Shown in pieces: positions 17,830 to 26,205 of a stretch of DNA of 64,000 bases (within the stretch, counting starts at the first letter, position 1; each line of letters opens with the position of its first letter). The notes below the pieces were generated by a model, which was given only the letters and a program-made list of their open reading frames with translations, had not been told where the DNA came from and did no database searches. This stretch comes from Streptomyces sp. NBC_01707. Its GTDB lineage: Bacteria > Actinomycetota > Actinomycetes > Streptomycetales > Streptomycetaceae. The translations under genes and the position numbers were made by a program. The stretch spans positions 1,302,001 through 1,366,000 of the forward strand of contig NZ_CP109190.1 of assembly GCF_041438805.1 (NCBI RefSeq). The letters run 5' to 3'.

Positions 17830-18007
17830 CGGTCACCTCGTCCGTCCGGCGTTCCGCCTTCCACGGAGGAAGACGTACGCCCCCGCCCCAACGTTGCACA
17901 GTTGCGCAATCCGACAAGTGTCGCTGTGCAAGTGGATCAGCGGATCCGCCCACAGCCGTCCGGATCCACCGACTCCGGAACATCGGACGGAAGGGGGAAC
18001 GGAGGAG

Positions 18008-18157
18008 CTGCGCAACGGCCTTGAACCCTGGCACCTCTTGATTGTCGCGGTTGCACTCGTCGCGCTGCCCGGATCGGAGAAACTGCCGGACTCGGCCAGG
18101 ATTCGCGGCATGCCCATGCGGATCCCAAAAAGGTCAGGCAAAGGCCTTGAACGATGA
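18008..18157 (+). pseudogene. Decayed tatA-like fragment
   Basis: The 49 sense codons from 18008 read LRNGLEPWHLLIVAVALVAL, then PGSEKLPDSARIRG and a basic tail, ending at TGA 18157. This closely follows the Streptomyces TatA N-terminus (a ~20-residue membrane helix, the FGxKKLPD hinge and an amphipathic start). However, ATG is replaced by GAG before the CTG, the hinge Phe is Pro, and the helix pattern after the hinge is lost. Only a CTG could start it. I call it a pseudogene; a divergent CTG-started membrane peptide is the alternative. Confidence 0.7.
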
Positions 18158-18393
18158 TGAATCCTAGTGAACCGGGCACGGAGTGCCGTGCCCGGGCTGA
18201 CCGTGGTGACGGTCGGGACGGACTGGGACGTGTGGACGACGGGTGAGGGCGAAGTCTTCGGAGAACTGTGCGGGCGCGGGGCGGAGTGGCGGTTCCCCGC
18301 GGTGGGCCAGGGCTGCGCACAAGGCCCTGCCGGTGTCCCGTCCGGAACCGGCGTCCATGTCGGGCCTCTCGGGCCGCCGGCCGGAGCGGTGGT

Positions 18394-18828
18394 TCAGAGC
18401 GCCCGCAGTCCGTTGATCACCTCGCGAAGGATCCGCTCGTCGGGCAGTTGTGCGGGCGGTACGGGTCGGCTGACCCGCACATAGCCGGCTTCGAGCAGAT
18501 CCCCGAGGAGTACGCGGACGACACCGACGGGGAGATCGGCGTCGGCCGAGAGTTCCGCGACGGACTGGGTCTCGGAGCGGCACAGGGCGAGCAGGGCGCG
18601 GTGTTCGGGGCCCAGCAGGCACTCCTCGGAGCTGTCCGGCGCGCTGTCGGCGACGGCGACGAGTGCGATCAGATCGAAGTGCGCCCCGTTGGGACCCGGT
18701 TCGGTCCGTCCGCCCGTCATGGCGTACGGGCGGACCAGGGGCCCGGCTTCGGCGTCGTACCACTGGCTGCCCGGCATTTCGGGCGGGTCCGGGAGGCGCT
18801 GGGAGCCTCCCGGACCCTTGCTGGTCAT
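18394..18828 (-). CDS. DUF742 protein (CvnC-like)
   Basis: 144 aa conservon component. The ATG at 18828, behind GGAGACAG, opens TSKGPGGSQRLPDPPEMPGS. The DUF742 core follows: LVRPYAMTGGRTEP, AHFDLIALV and a winged-helix-like segment, SETQSVAELSADADLPVGVV then RVLLGDLLEAGYVRV. Such proteins are DNA-binding-like adaptors in the CvnA-B-C-D relay. It follows the CvnB-like gene after 22 bp. Normally a CvnD GTPase gene comes next, but here 236 bp and a tatA remnant follow instead. Confidence 0.9.
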   Translation of the reverse strand: MTSKGPGGSQRLPDPPEMPGSQWYDAEAGPLVRPYAMTGGRTEPGPNGAHFDLIALVAVADSAPDSSEECLLGPEHRALLALCRSETQSVAELSADADLPVGVVRVLLGDLLEAGYVRVSRPVPPAQLPDERILREVINGLRAL

Positions 18829-18850
18829 GTCCACTGCTGTCTCCGCCCTT

Positions 18851-19288
18851 TCAGCCGGCCGGGGACGGGGGTGCGGTGAGCCGCGGCGGGGTACGCAGGT
18901 GCTCGCCGACCCGTTTGACGAGGCGGGCCATCTCATAGGCGACCAGGCCGATATCGGCGAAGGCCGTGCTCAGTACGGCGAGGCAGGAGCCGTCGCCCGC
19001 GGCCGCGACGAACAGGAAGCCCTCATCCATCTCCACCATCGTCTGGCGGACGTCCCCGGCCTGGAAGTGCCGCCCGGCGCCCTTCGCAAGGCTGTGGAAG
19101 CCGGAGGCCACCGCCGCGAGGTGCTCGGCGTCCTCGCGGCTGAGCGCGCTGGAGGCGCCCACCGCCAGACCGTCGTTGGAAAGCACCACGGCGTGCCGGA
19201 CTTCGCCGACCCGGGCCACCAGATCGTCGAGCAGCCAGTCGAGTTCGCCCGAGCGCCGGTGCACCTCGGTCCTCTCGTTCGCGATCAT
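18851..19288 (-). CDS. Roadblock/LC7-domain protein (CvnB-like)
   Basis: 145 aa roadblock-fold partner of a conservon. The core reads ELDWLLDDLVARVGEVRHAV, then SREDAEHLAAVASGFHSLA and FVAAAGDGSCLAVLSTAFAD. Its start codon overlaps the kinase stop (ATGA at 19285-19288), so it is translationally coupled. It is paralogous to the roadblock protein at 13944-14357, differing mainly in the termini. It presumably binds the kinase-like protein or a CvnD GTPase at the membrane. Confidence 0.92.
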   Translation of the reverse strand: MIANERTEVHRRSGELDWLLDDLVARVGEVRHAVVLSNDGLAVGASSALSREDAEHLAAVASGFHSLAKGAGRHFQAGDVRQTMVEMDEGFLFVAAAGDGSCLAVLSTAFADIGLVAYEMARLVKRVGEHLRTPPRLTAPPSPAG

Positions 19289-21942
19289 GCGTGGTCTCCT
19301 TCGTTGCCGGGGCGGGGGCGGGGTTCGGTGATGTTCCGGCGGGGTGCTGGTGTGCCGGGGGCGGTGCCGCCGCCGCGTACCCAGCCGTTGCGGTAGGCGG
19401 TCATCCGGTCCCGCGCCTGCTCCGGGGTGCGCTCCACCGGAGCGTCCGCGCCACTCCCGTCCTCGCGTCCGACCGGTTCGGGACGGGGCTCCTCGCGCAG
19501 TTGCGGCACGAGGCTGGCCTGCCGGACTCGACGGGGCAGTGTGCCGTCAACGTCCGCACCGCCGCTCTCACTCCGGGGCGTCGGCCTTACCTGGCTCCTG
19601 CCCTCTGCCCCGTCCTCGTCCGTTCTGCGGGCACGCGGGCGCAGCGAGGTGACTCCGGCCGGGTGTGTCGTCCGGGATTCGAGGGCGTGCACCGGGGCCG
19701 GGGCTGGGAACGCCGTGGCCTGGGGGCGCACCGCACGCGGGCCCGGCCCGGTTGCGAACGGCACGCCGTCAGCGTCGCCGTCGCCGTCGTGTCGGCGCTC
19801 TACCGTCGGCTTCTCCGGTGCGGCCGCCGCCTCGCCCGCCGGAAGCGCGCCCTGCAGCAATGCGGTCGGCAGCAGGACCACCGCGGTCGTACCGCCGTAC
19901 GGGGAGGTGCGCAGCTTGACCTTGATGTGGTGCCGGACCGAGAGCCTGCTGACGACGAAGAGGCCGAGCCGGTCGCTGTCGAAGAGGTCGAGGGCCTCCG
20001 CCTGCTCGATGCGCCGGTTGGCCTCGCCGAGGAGCTCGTTGCCCATGCCGAGTCCACGGTCCTCGATCTCCAGGGCGTAGCCGTTGCCGACGGGCTCGCC
20101 GCTGATCCGCACCTTGGTGTGCGGCGGTGAGAACTGCGCTGCGTTCTCCACGAGTTCGGCGAGGAGGTGGGTGAGGTCGGCGACCGCGGTGCCCTTGACC
20201 GCGGCGTCGGGCAGTTGCCGTACCTCCACCCGGGCGTAGTCCTCGATCTCGGACACGGCCGCGCGTACGACGTTGGTCAGCGGTACGGGCATCCGCCATG
20301 CCCGGCCGGGGGCCGCGCCGGACAGGATGATCAGGCTCTCCGCATGCCGCCGCATCCGGGTGGTGAGGTGGTCGAGGCGGAACAGGTTGCTCAGTTCGTC
20401 GGGGTCGTCGGCGCGGCGCTCCATGCTGTCGAGGAGGGTGAGCTGGCGGTGGACCAGCACCTGGCTGCGGCGGGCGAGGTTGACGAAGACGCCGGAGATG
20501 CCGTCGGCCAGTTCGGCTCGTTCGACGGCGGCGCTGAGGGCGGCCCGGTGCACGGTGCCGAGGGCCTCGCCGACCTGTCCGATCTCGTCGTGGGAGGCCA
20601 GGCCGGGTGGCGCTTCGGCCTGGATGTCGAGGGTCTCGCCGGCCCGGAGTCGCTGCATGGCGCGGGGCAGTTTGCGGCGGGCGATCTCCAGTGCGCTGTT
20701 ACGGAGACTGACGAGCTCCACGACGAGCGCGCGGCCGATGCGTACGGAGATGACCAGCGAGGCGGCCACGGCGACGCAGCCGAAGAGGACCGCCGCTCCG
20801 GACGGGCTGAACAGGCCGCGGGTCAGTGGGTCGGTGCGGTCCGCGGCCCGTTCCGTGGCGCGGGTGTCGATGGTGTGCAGCTCGCTCCGTACGCTCGTGG
20901 CGGCCGTTTCCCAGTCGGCGGTGTTCACCGCCCCTGCGGCTTCCTCGCCGGGCGATGCCGCCACCACCTGGTCCTCGGCCGCCTCGATCAGACGGTAGGC
21001 GGGCCGGTCCGTGAACTTCTGCCAGGTGCGACGTTCGGCGGCCGGCAGATCGGCGCCCGCGGTCTCGATGAGGTTCCTGCGGGTCTCCATCGCTCCGGTG
21101 AACTGCACCAGTTGCCGGCCGTCGAGGCTCTCGGTGAGGCCTGCGGTGGCGAGCAGGGCGTCCTCGCGGGCCAGCATCTCGTCGGCGCGGGCCAGTTCGA
21201 GCAGGACCCGTGCGTCGGATCCGAGCGCGTCGTCCTGGATTCCGGTCACGGCGCCGGAGACGGCGAATCCCGCGGTGACGGCCCGGGTGTACCGCTCGAA
21301 CACCGCGTTCTCGTCGCGCTCCTGCTTCCCGTCCCGGTCCCGGTCGCCCGCCGTGCGCAGTTCGTGGGTGCGGTCGAGGAACCGGTCGAGCCGGTCGGCG
21401 ACGCCCGTCGGAAGGCTGCCCGTGTCGGCGATGGTGTGCTGTTTGTCGAGTCGCAGGGCGGCGAGGGCGGTGTCGGTGCGGCCGGCCCGCTGCTCCAGGG
21501 CCGCGGCGCGGGCGCTGCTGGGGGCAGCGGTCTGGAGCAGGGCCGCGCGGCGTTCGGCCTGGAGTGCGGCGACAGCGGTCGATATCGGGGCCCGGACCTC
21601 TTTGTCGATCTGCTGCGACTGCCGTAGCTGCGCCACGTCCTGGGCGGTGTTGACCGTGGCGAAGCCCCACAGGGCGAGAAGGGAGACGACGGGCACCATC
21701 AGAAGCGAGATGATCTTCGCGCGTACGGTCCTCGGGCGCAGTGTCCAGCGTCCGCGTGGCCCGGATGTGTCCTGCGTCAGCAGCAGCCGCACGTCGTGTT
21801 CGGCGCTCTCGTCGGCCGGCGGTCCCGCGTGCGCGCGTCGTCCGCGCGCCGCGGGTGGGGGCGAGGAGTCGGGCGATTGCTGGGCGCTGGGCCGTGCGGC
21901 GGCCGTCGCGCCGGGGTCCGGGGTCGTGCGGGGTGGGCGCAT
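19285..21942 (-). CDS. Conservon sensor histidine-kinase-like protein (CvnA-like, nitrate/nitrite-sensing domain)
   Basis: 885 aa membrane protein. The ATG at 21942 follows GAGGAGG. A disordered Pro/Ala-rich N-terminus leads to TM1 (about 77-97). An extracellular NIT-type helical sensor (about 100-365), TM2 (about 372-395) and a HAMP-like linker follow. The ATPase domain has LLAELVENAAQFSPPHTKV (N-box) and IEDRGLGMG (G1). The canonical phospho-accepting H-box is weak, as usual for CvnA. The last ~200 residues are disordered, Pro/Arg-rich. The upstream MHYT gene ends 61 bp before the start, and downstream CvnB overlaps it. The sensed signal is unknown. Confidence 0.9.
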   Translation of the reverse strand: MRPPRTTPDPGATAAARPSAQQSPDSSPPPAARGRRAHAGPPADESAEHDVRLLLTQDTSGPRGRWTLRPRTVRAKIISLLMVPVVSLLALWGFATVNTAQDVAQLRQSQQIDKEVRAPISTAVAALQAERRAALLQTAAPSSARAAALEQRAGRTDTALAALRLDKQHTIADTGSLPTGVADRLDRFLDRTHELRTAGDRDRDGKQERDENAVFERYTRAVTAGFAVSGAVTGIQDDALGSDARVLLELARADEMLAREDALLATAGLTESLDGRQLVQFTGAMETRRNLIETAGADLPAAERRTWQKFTDRPAYRLIEAAEDQVVAASPGEEAAGAVNTADWETAATSVRSELHTIDTRATERAADRTDPLTRGLFSPSGAAVLFGCVAVAASLVISVRIGRALVVELVSLRNSALEIARRKLPRAMQRLRAGETLDIQAEAPPGLASHDEIGQVGEALGTVHRAALSAAVERAELADGISGVFVNLARRSQVLVHRQLTLLDSMERRADDPDELSNLFRLDHLTTRMRRHAESLIILSGAAPGRAWRMPVPLTNVVRAAVSEIEDYARVEVRQLPDAAVKGTAVADLTHLLAELVENAAQFSPPHTKVRISGEPVGNGYALEIEDRGLGMGNELLGEANRRIEQAEALDLFDSDRLGLFVVSRLSVRHHIKVKLRTSPYGGTTAVVLLPTALLQGALPAGEAAAAPEKPTVERRHDGDGDADGVPFATGPGPRAVRPQATAFPAPAPVHALESRTTHPAGVTSLRPRARRTDEDGAEGRSQVRPTPRSESGGADVDGTLPRRVRQASLVPQLREEPRPEPVGREDGSGADAPVERTPEQARDRMTAYRNGWVRGGGTAPGTPAPRRNITEPRPRPGNEGDHA

Positions 21943-22003
21943 GGCCTCCTCGTTCCGGGTGTGGAGCTGGGCAGGAGTGAAAGGGGCGCGAACGGCCGCG
22001 GCG

Positions 22004-22873
22004 TCAGGGCGTGGCGGCGGGCGACGGGTCCTGGCCGCGCGGGTCACGCCGGGTGTGGGGATCGCGTCCGCGCTGCACGGATCGCGCCGGGGCCATGGCA
22101 TCCACTTCGGCGGGTTCCGCACTGCGCCCGGCGGAGACGTACGCGGCACGCTCGCGGGCCGTCGGCGAGAGTGCGACGAACGCCGACGTCAGGAAGAGGT
22201 ACGAGCCGAGTCCGACGGCCAGGGGGAAGATGAACTGCATGGTCGATGCACCGGGGAGGTCCACGTCGGAGGCGGTCACGCGGACGCCGACGGCCATCAT
22301 GCCCGTGTAGTGCATGCTGCTGACCGCCGCGCCCATGACGAGCGAGGCGAGGGCGACGGCACGCGGTGACTTGATGTTCAGCGCCGCCCACAGGGCCGCT
22401 GTCGCGGCGACGACGGCGATGGCGACGGAGAGTGCGACCCGCAACGGGTCGTAGTGGATCGTGCCGTGCAGCCGCAGTGCCGCCATGCCCAGGTAATGCA
22501 TGCTGGCCACGCCGAGTCCGGTGCCGAATCCTCCGACGAGCAGTGCCCTGGTGCGGTCACGGCTGTAGCCGACAGCGAAAACCCCGCATCCGACCACCAC
22601 CATGGCGCCGAGCAGGCTGAGCAGGGTCAGCGGCACGTTGTAGCGGATATCGGTTCCGGTCACGCCGAAGCCGAGCATCGCGACGAAGTGCATCGTCCAG
22701 ATGCCGGTGCCGAGGGCGGATGCGGCCGCGATCAGCCAGTTGCGGCGCGAGCGGCCGCTCGTGTCGAGTGCGCGCACGGTGCAGCTCAGTCCGAGTGCCG
22801 AGCCAATCACTGCCATCGCGTACGACAGCGCAGGTGTCAGCCAGCCGAAGGTGGCGTGGTCCAGGTGTCCCAT
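22004..22873 (-). CDS. MHYT-domain integral membrane sensor
   Basis: 289 aa with about seven membrane helices. The family motif occurs three times at helix ends: MHFVAM, MHYLGM and MHYTGM. These His/Met residues are proposed to bind copper and sense O2, CO or NO. In other bacteria MHYT domains are fused to signalling output domains; here the protein is stand-alone with a ~50-residue disordered tail. It is the first gene of the MHYT-CvnA-B-C run and is probably cotranscribed with CvnA. A gas or redox input into the conservon is inference. Confidence 0.9.
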   Translation of the reverse strand: MGHLDHATFGWLTPALSYAMAVIGSALGLSCTVRALDTSGRSRRNWLIAAASALGTGIWTMHFVAMLGFGVTGTDIRYNVPLTLLSLLGAMVVVGCGVFAVGYSRDRTRALLVGGFGTGLGVASMHYLGMAALRLHGTIHYDPLRVALSVAIAVVAATAALWAALNIKSPRAVALASLVMGAAVSSMHYTGMMAVGVRVTASDVDLPGASTMQFIFPLAVGLGSYLFLTSAFVALSPTARERAAYVSAGRSAEPAEVDAMAPARSVQRGRDPHTRRDPRGQDPSPAATP

Positions 22874-23044
22874 GAATCGGGGACGCTAGTCGCGATGGGG
22901 GCGCACGCCTGGGGCGCATTTCGAAAGCTGCCGGAATATGACAGAGAGATGTCCCCGAACGATCGCACAGTGCTCGAACATGCACGCCGATTCACGTGGT
23001 TTCGCTCCATTTCGCTCCGACGGCCGCTGCGGGATCATGTCCGT

Positions 23045-23644
23045 ATGGCCGATCACCACACACATGTCCAGGAGTTCTTCACCGCCCGTGCCGCGGACTG
23101 GGACACCCGCTTCCCCGACGACGCTCCCGCCTATGCGGCCGCCGTCGCTGCACTCGGGTTGCGCCCCGGCGACGCCGTGATCGACGCGGGATGCGGTACG
23201 GGACGGGCCCTGCCTGCACTGCGCAGCGCCGTCGGACCACGGGGCACGGTTCTGGGTGCGGATCTCACCCCGGCAATGCTCCAGGCGGCGGTACGCGCCG
23301 GACGCGACCGGAGCGGTCGGCTGCTGCTCGCCGATGTGGCCCGACTGCCGCTGCGGAACGCCTCGCTCGACGCCGTGTTCGGCGCCGGGCTCATCTCTCA
23401 CCTGTCAGATCCTGGACCGGACCTGGCCGAGCTGGCCCGCGTCGTCCGGCCCGGCGGGCAGCTGGCCCTGTTCCACCCCATCGGCCGGGCCGCACTCGCG
23501 GCGCGCCACGGCCGCCGGATCACGGACGACGATCTTCGGGCCGAGCACAACCTCCGGCCGATGCTCGCACGTTCGGGCTGGCGGCTGGACTCGTACACCG
23601 ATGAGGACACCCGATTCCTCGCACTCGCCGTGCGAGCGGACTGA
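23045..23644 (+). CDS. SAM-dependent class I methyltransferase
   Basis: 199 aa. The SAM-binding glycine loop is VIDAGCGTGRALPAL (about 45-59). The acidic residue of motif II is in VLGADLTPAMLQAA, and LARVVRPGGQLALFHPIG matches motif III. The ATG at 23045 begins ADHHTHVQEFFTARAADWDT, the usual N-terminus of Methyltransf_11 proteins. The substrate is unknown. It is divergent from the MHYT gene and convergent with the DUF2236 gene, so it appears monocistronic. Confidence 0.88.
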   Translation: MADHHTHVQEFFTARAADWDTRFPDDAPAYAAAVAALGLRPGDAVIDAGCGTGRALPALRSAVGPRGTVLGADLTPAMLQAAVRAGRDRSGRLLLADVARLPLRNASLDAVFGAGLISHLSDPGPDLAELARVVRPGGQLALFHPIGRAALAARHGRRITDDDLRAEHNLRPMLARSGWRLDSYTDEDTRFLALAVRAD

Positions 23645-23680
23645 CCGGCGGGCGGGCCGAGAAGGCGCGGGCCTCCGGGT

Positions 23681-24583
23681 CTACTCGACCGGAGCGCCCG
23701 GCCGCCGGTTGTGCGGGACCGGGCAGCCGCCGGTGCCGGGGGTCGGGAACGTACCGAGCCCGCCGATCTCGTAGCCGTCCGGGTAGCCCTTGATCTCCGG
23801 GTTCTGGCGCGCGTAGTGCGCGGTGGAGCGGGGCGGCAGGAGTCGCACGGCACGCGCCCGCAGACGCAGCGCACCGCGCGTGAGACCACGGGCGACAGGG
23901 CCGGGGCGTTCGTAGCGGAACGCCCGTAGCAGCGCATCGTCGAGGAGTGCCAGGCTCGCCTTGCGCAGGACGGGTGCCAGCGGGCCCGGATACCAGGAGG
24001 CCATCAGCGCCAGTGTGGCGTCGGAGACCTTGCGCGCGCCCTCGTCCCAGCCGAAGTGCTCGTCCTCGTACACGTCGAGGGTGCGTTCGAACTCCTCGAA
24101 CGTCCGAGGCACGCCCTTGATACCCATGTGGTCGCCTAGGGTGCGGTAGTAGACGGCGAACGCCTGCAGCTCGTGGTCGGAGAGCCGGCGCCAGCCGTAC
24201 GTGTCGATCCAGCGCTTCGGGACGACGACGAACGTACAGAGCACGTAGCGCATGTCGTCGTTGCTGATGTCGTAGCTGCGGTGCATCTGGTTGATCCGAC
24301 GGATCGCCGTGCGCCCCTGATCGCTGTCGAAACCGTGCTCCACGACGGCGTCGAGAAGGAGCGCCGTGTCGTCGTACCTCTTCTGGGAACGTCCCGTCAG
24401 CTCTGCCGTCTCGGCGAGGAGTCGGCCGATGCCGGGGACGGCATATGTACGATAGAGGGCCAGTTCGAGGGCCCGGGTGATGTCCCAGGGGAACTCGTAG
24501 GTGGCCGTGAGCCGGTAGATCTCCAGGAAGTCCCGTTCCGGATCGAGACGCTGGATCTCCTTCAGCCGGTCGAATCGCTTCAC
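23681..24583 (-). CDS. Oxygenase MpaB family protein (DUF2236)
   Basis: 300 aa. The GTG at 24583, with GAGGAAC upstream, gives KRFDRLKEIQRLDPERDFLE as N-terminus; frames further upstream would run through the divergent gene's promoter. Motifs of the family are the arginine-rich AIRRINQMHRSYDISNDDMRYVL stretch, DTYGWRRLSDHE and GIKGVPRTFEEF. Family members are haem or metal oxygenases such as fungal MpaB and latex-clearing-protein relatives. The substrate is unknown. No redox partner is encoded next to it. Confidence 0.82.
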   Translation of the reverse strand: MKRFDRLKEIQRLDPERDFLEIYRLTATYEFPWDITRALELALYRTYAVPGIGRLLAETAELTGRSQKRYDDTALLLDAVVEHGFDSDQGRTAIRRINQMHRSYDISNDDMRYVLCTFVVVPKRWIDTYGWRRLSDHELQAFAVYYRTLGDHMGIKGVPRTFEEFERTLDVYEDEHFGWDEGARKVSDATLALMASWYPGPLAPVLRKASLALLDDALLRAFRYERPGPVARGLTRGALRLRARAVRLLPPRSTAHYARQNPEIKGYPDGYEIGGLGTFPTPGTGGCPVPHNRRPGAPVE

Positions 24584-24662
24584 CGCGCGGTCCCCGTTCC
24601 TCGGTCGGTGGTCCAACTCTACGTCGACGGGGAAGACCGTAGATACGTACGAAGGCAGCTCG

Positions 24663-24684
24663 CGTGCACGGCTCCCCGTGCACG
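24663..24684 (+). promoter_or_regulatory. Leader hairpin upstream of a small conserved gene
   Basis: Perfect 9-bp stem CGTGCACGG / CCGTGCACG with a CTCC loop, ending 22 bases before the ATG at 24707 in the divergent promoter region. It could be an operator palindrome or an RNA leader structure. Confidence 0.45.
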
Positions 24685-24706
24685 ACTCCCCGGGAAGGCG
24701 GTCTCC

Positions 24707-25015
24707 ATGATCGACATGTTCAGCAGTCTCCGGAAGGTGGTCTCTCCCAGCCGCAAGGGCGGGCTGTCGGCGCCACCGCGCGAGGAACACCGACGCAAGC
24801 AGCACAATCTGTTCGAGGCGGCCGCCACCTATGTCTCGGCGTGCGCGGAGGACGACCAGGACCGGATGGACGAGGTGAGCGGATGGGTGTCGCCCGGAGC
24901 GCTGTCCTTCGGGATCAATGAGCTGGCCTGCAGAGCCGTCGTCGCGCTGGCGCGCGAGCGCGGTCGGTCGCCGCAGTCCGTGGCCCGCGACCTGCTGGGG
25001 CTGCCCGCCGACTGA
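24707..25015 (+). CDS. Small hypothetical protein, 102 aa
   Basis: A compact, probably all-helical protein: IDMFSSLRKVVSPSRKGG, then a basic segment and LFEAAATYVSACAEDDQDRM, ending in SPQSVARDLLGLPAD. GGAAGG lies about 7 bases before the ATG. No domain was recognised, though the length and composition resemble conserved Streptomyces hypothetical proteins. It is divergent from the DUF2236 gene and may be expressed alone. Confidence 0.7.
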   Translation: MIDMFSSLRKVVSPSRKGGLSAPPREEHRRKQHNLFEAAATYVSACAEDDQDRMDEVSGWVSPGALSFGINELACRAVVALARERGRSPQSVARDLLGLPAD

Positions 25016-25131
25016 ACGCCACCGTCCGCTCGACCACGCACGAGGGGTCTTCCCTTGTCAGGGCCTCGACGACCGCGTTACCCACTGGTTAAGGTGCGCC
25101 GACGGAAACCATGAGGGACGAGGAGAGTGCT

Positions 25132-26103
25132 GTGGCCGGGACGGACGACGCGGTCGCCGAGGACGACGCACTGTATGTGCTGACCGCGGTGCTGCTCACA
25201 CCCGCGCAGTTCCCGAGCGTGCTCGGTGACGACTACCCGGCTGCCTGCGGGGCACTCGGCCTCGAGCCCTACGCCGAAGGCTATGGACTCGTCCTCGGCC
25301 AGGACGGCGACGGTGCCCGGTGGACCGTCGTCGTCGACGACGTGTCACTGGTCGCCGTCGCCATCGCCTCGTGGGACTGCGGCATGGAGTACGACCTCTC
25401 CCCCGACGACCGCTCGGTGGTCTGCGCGCTCCCTGGCTGGCCCCTCGCACTGGCGGTGGCCGCACCTGGGGTGCCCGCCCCCCACGACCCGCCGCCGGAC
25501 CCCGAGGCCGAGGGCACCGATCTGCCTCCGCTGACCCCGCCCGACACCGAGACGTGGGGGCCCGCCCAGCGGCGGCTGGGCGCGGACGAGATCGCGTTGC
25601 AGTGGGCCGCGTGGCGCGACCAGATCGACGACGAGACGACGTTCGCGGGGTCGAACGGCCCGGATGTCGCGGACGGCACGGATGGCGGAAACACAGGTGG
25701 TGGCACCGACGAACTGAGTGGCACCGACGGTCCGGACGACGCCAAGGAGTCGGATGCCGGCGCCGCAGTGGACGCGGACTCGGCCGCCGAATCGGCCGAG
25801 GAGAGCTCAGCAGGCTCCCCCGCGCTGTCCGGAACCCATCCGGGTGTGCGACGCGCTCTCGCGGAGGCTCATGCGTACGTGGACGACCCGCCGCCGCCCG
25901 GACGCATCCGGTCCTCCTTCGCCCCGGGCGATGCCCGGACCCTGCGCGCCGACGGACCCGGATGGTCCCTGGTCGCGAGGACCGACGACATCGCGTTCGT
26001 CCTGCTGGACGAGGAACCCGGCGAAGTTCTGCCCGTGGGACGCGGGGCGGCGCTGCCCGGCCTGTTGAAGGCACTCGACGCGCTCGCGGTGCGGCCTGCC
26101 TGA
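25132..26103 (+). CDS. Conserved hypothetical acidic protein, 323 aa
   Basis: The GTG at 25132 is preferred because GAGGAG ends 6 bases upstream; the in-frame ATG at 25111 has no ribosome site. The N-terminal ~120 residues form an alpha-beta domain (LYVLTAVLLTPAQFPSVL, then WTVVVDDVSLVAVAIASWDC). A long Asp/Gly/Ser/Glu-rich, probably disordered linker follows (about 125-240). A second alpha-beta region, with HPGVRRALAEAHAYVDD and WSLVARTDDIAFVLLDEEPG, closes it. No known enzyme motif is present. It is followed by a strong bidirectional terminator. I do not recognise a function. Confidence 0.75.
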   Translation: MAGTDDAVAEDDALYVLTAVLLTPAQFPSVLGDDYPAACGALGLEPYAEGYGLVLGQDGDGARWTVVVDDVSLVAVAIASWDCGMEYDLSPDDRSVVCALPGWPLALAVAAPGVPAPHDPPPDPEAEGTDLPPLTPPDTETWGPAQRRLGADEIALQWAAWRDQIDDETTFAGSNGPDVADGTDGGNTGGGTDELSGTDGPDDAKESDAGAAVDADSAAESAEESSAGSPALSGTHPGVRRALAEAHAYVDDPPPPGRIRSSFAPGDARTLRADGPGWSLVARTDDIAFVLLDEEPGEVLPVGRGAALPGLLKALDALAVRPA

Positions 26104-26126
26104 GCCGCCGCCGGGAGACTCTGTCG

Positions 26127-26164
26127 CGTCCGGCCGGTGGCGAGAAACTCGCGCCGGCCGGACG
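26127..26164. terminator. Bidirectional hairpin between convergent genes
   Basis: Arms CGTCCGGCCGG / CCGGCCGGACG are perfect (11 bp), with a further inner pairing around GGCGAG / CTCGC. It lies between the stop of the acidic hypothetical protein (26103) and the stop of the MOSC gene (26206). Confidence 0.75.
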
Positions 26165-26205
26165 GTGACGGGCGCCCGCACGGGACCACCGGCGTGGCTC
26201 CCCCG

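Noticed and set aside
17744..18007. Reading the tatA-like frame from an ATG at 17744
   Set aside because: That start lies antisense within the LCP gene and the intervening sequence has no TatA character.
19291..22369. Very long plus-strand frames opposite the conservon kinase and MHYT genes
   Set aside because: They mirror high-GC coding sequence on the other strand, lack ribosome sites and show no domains.
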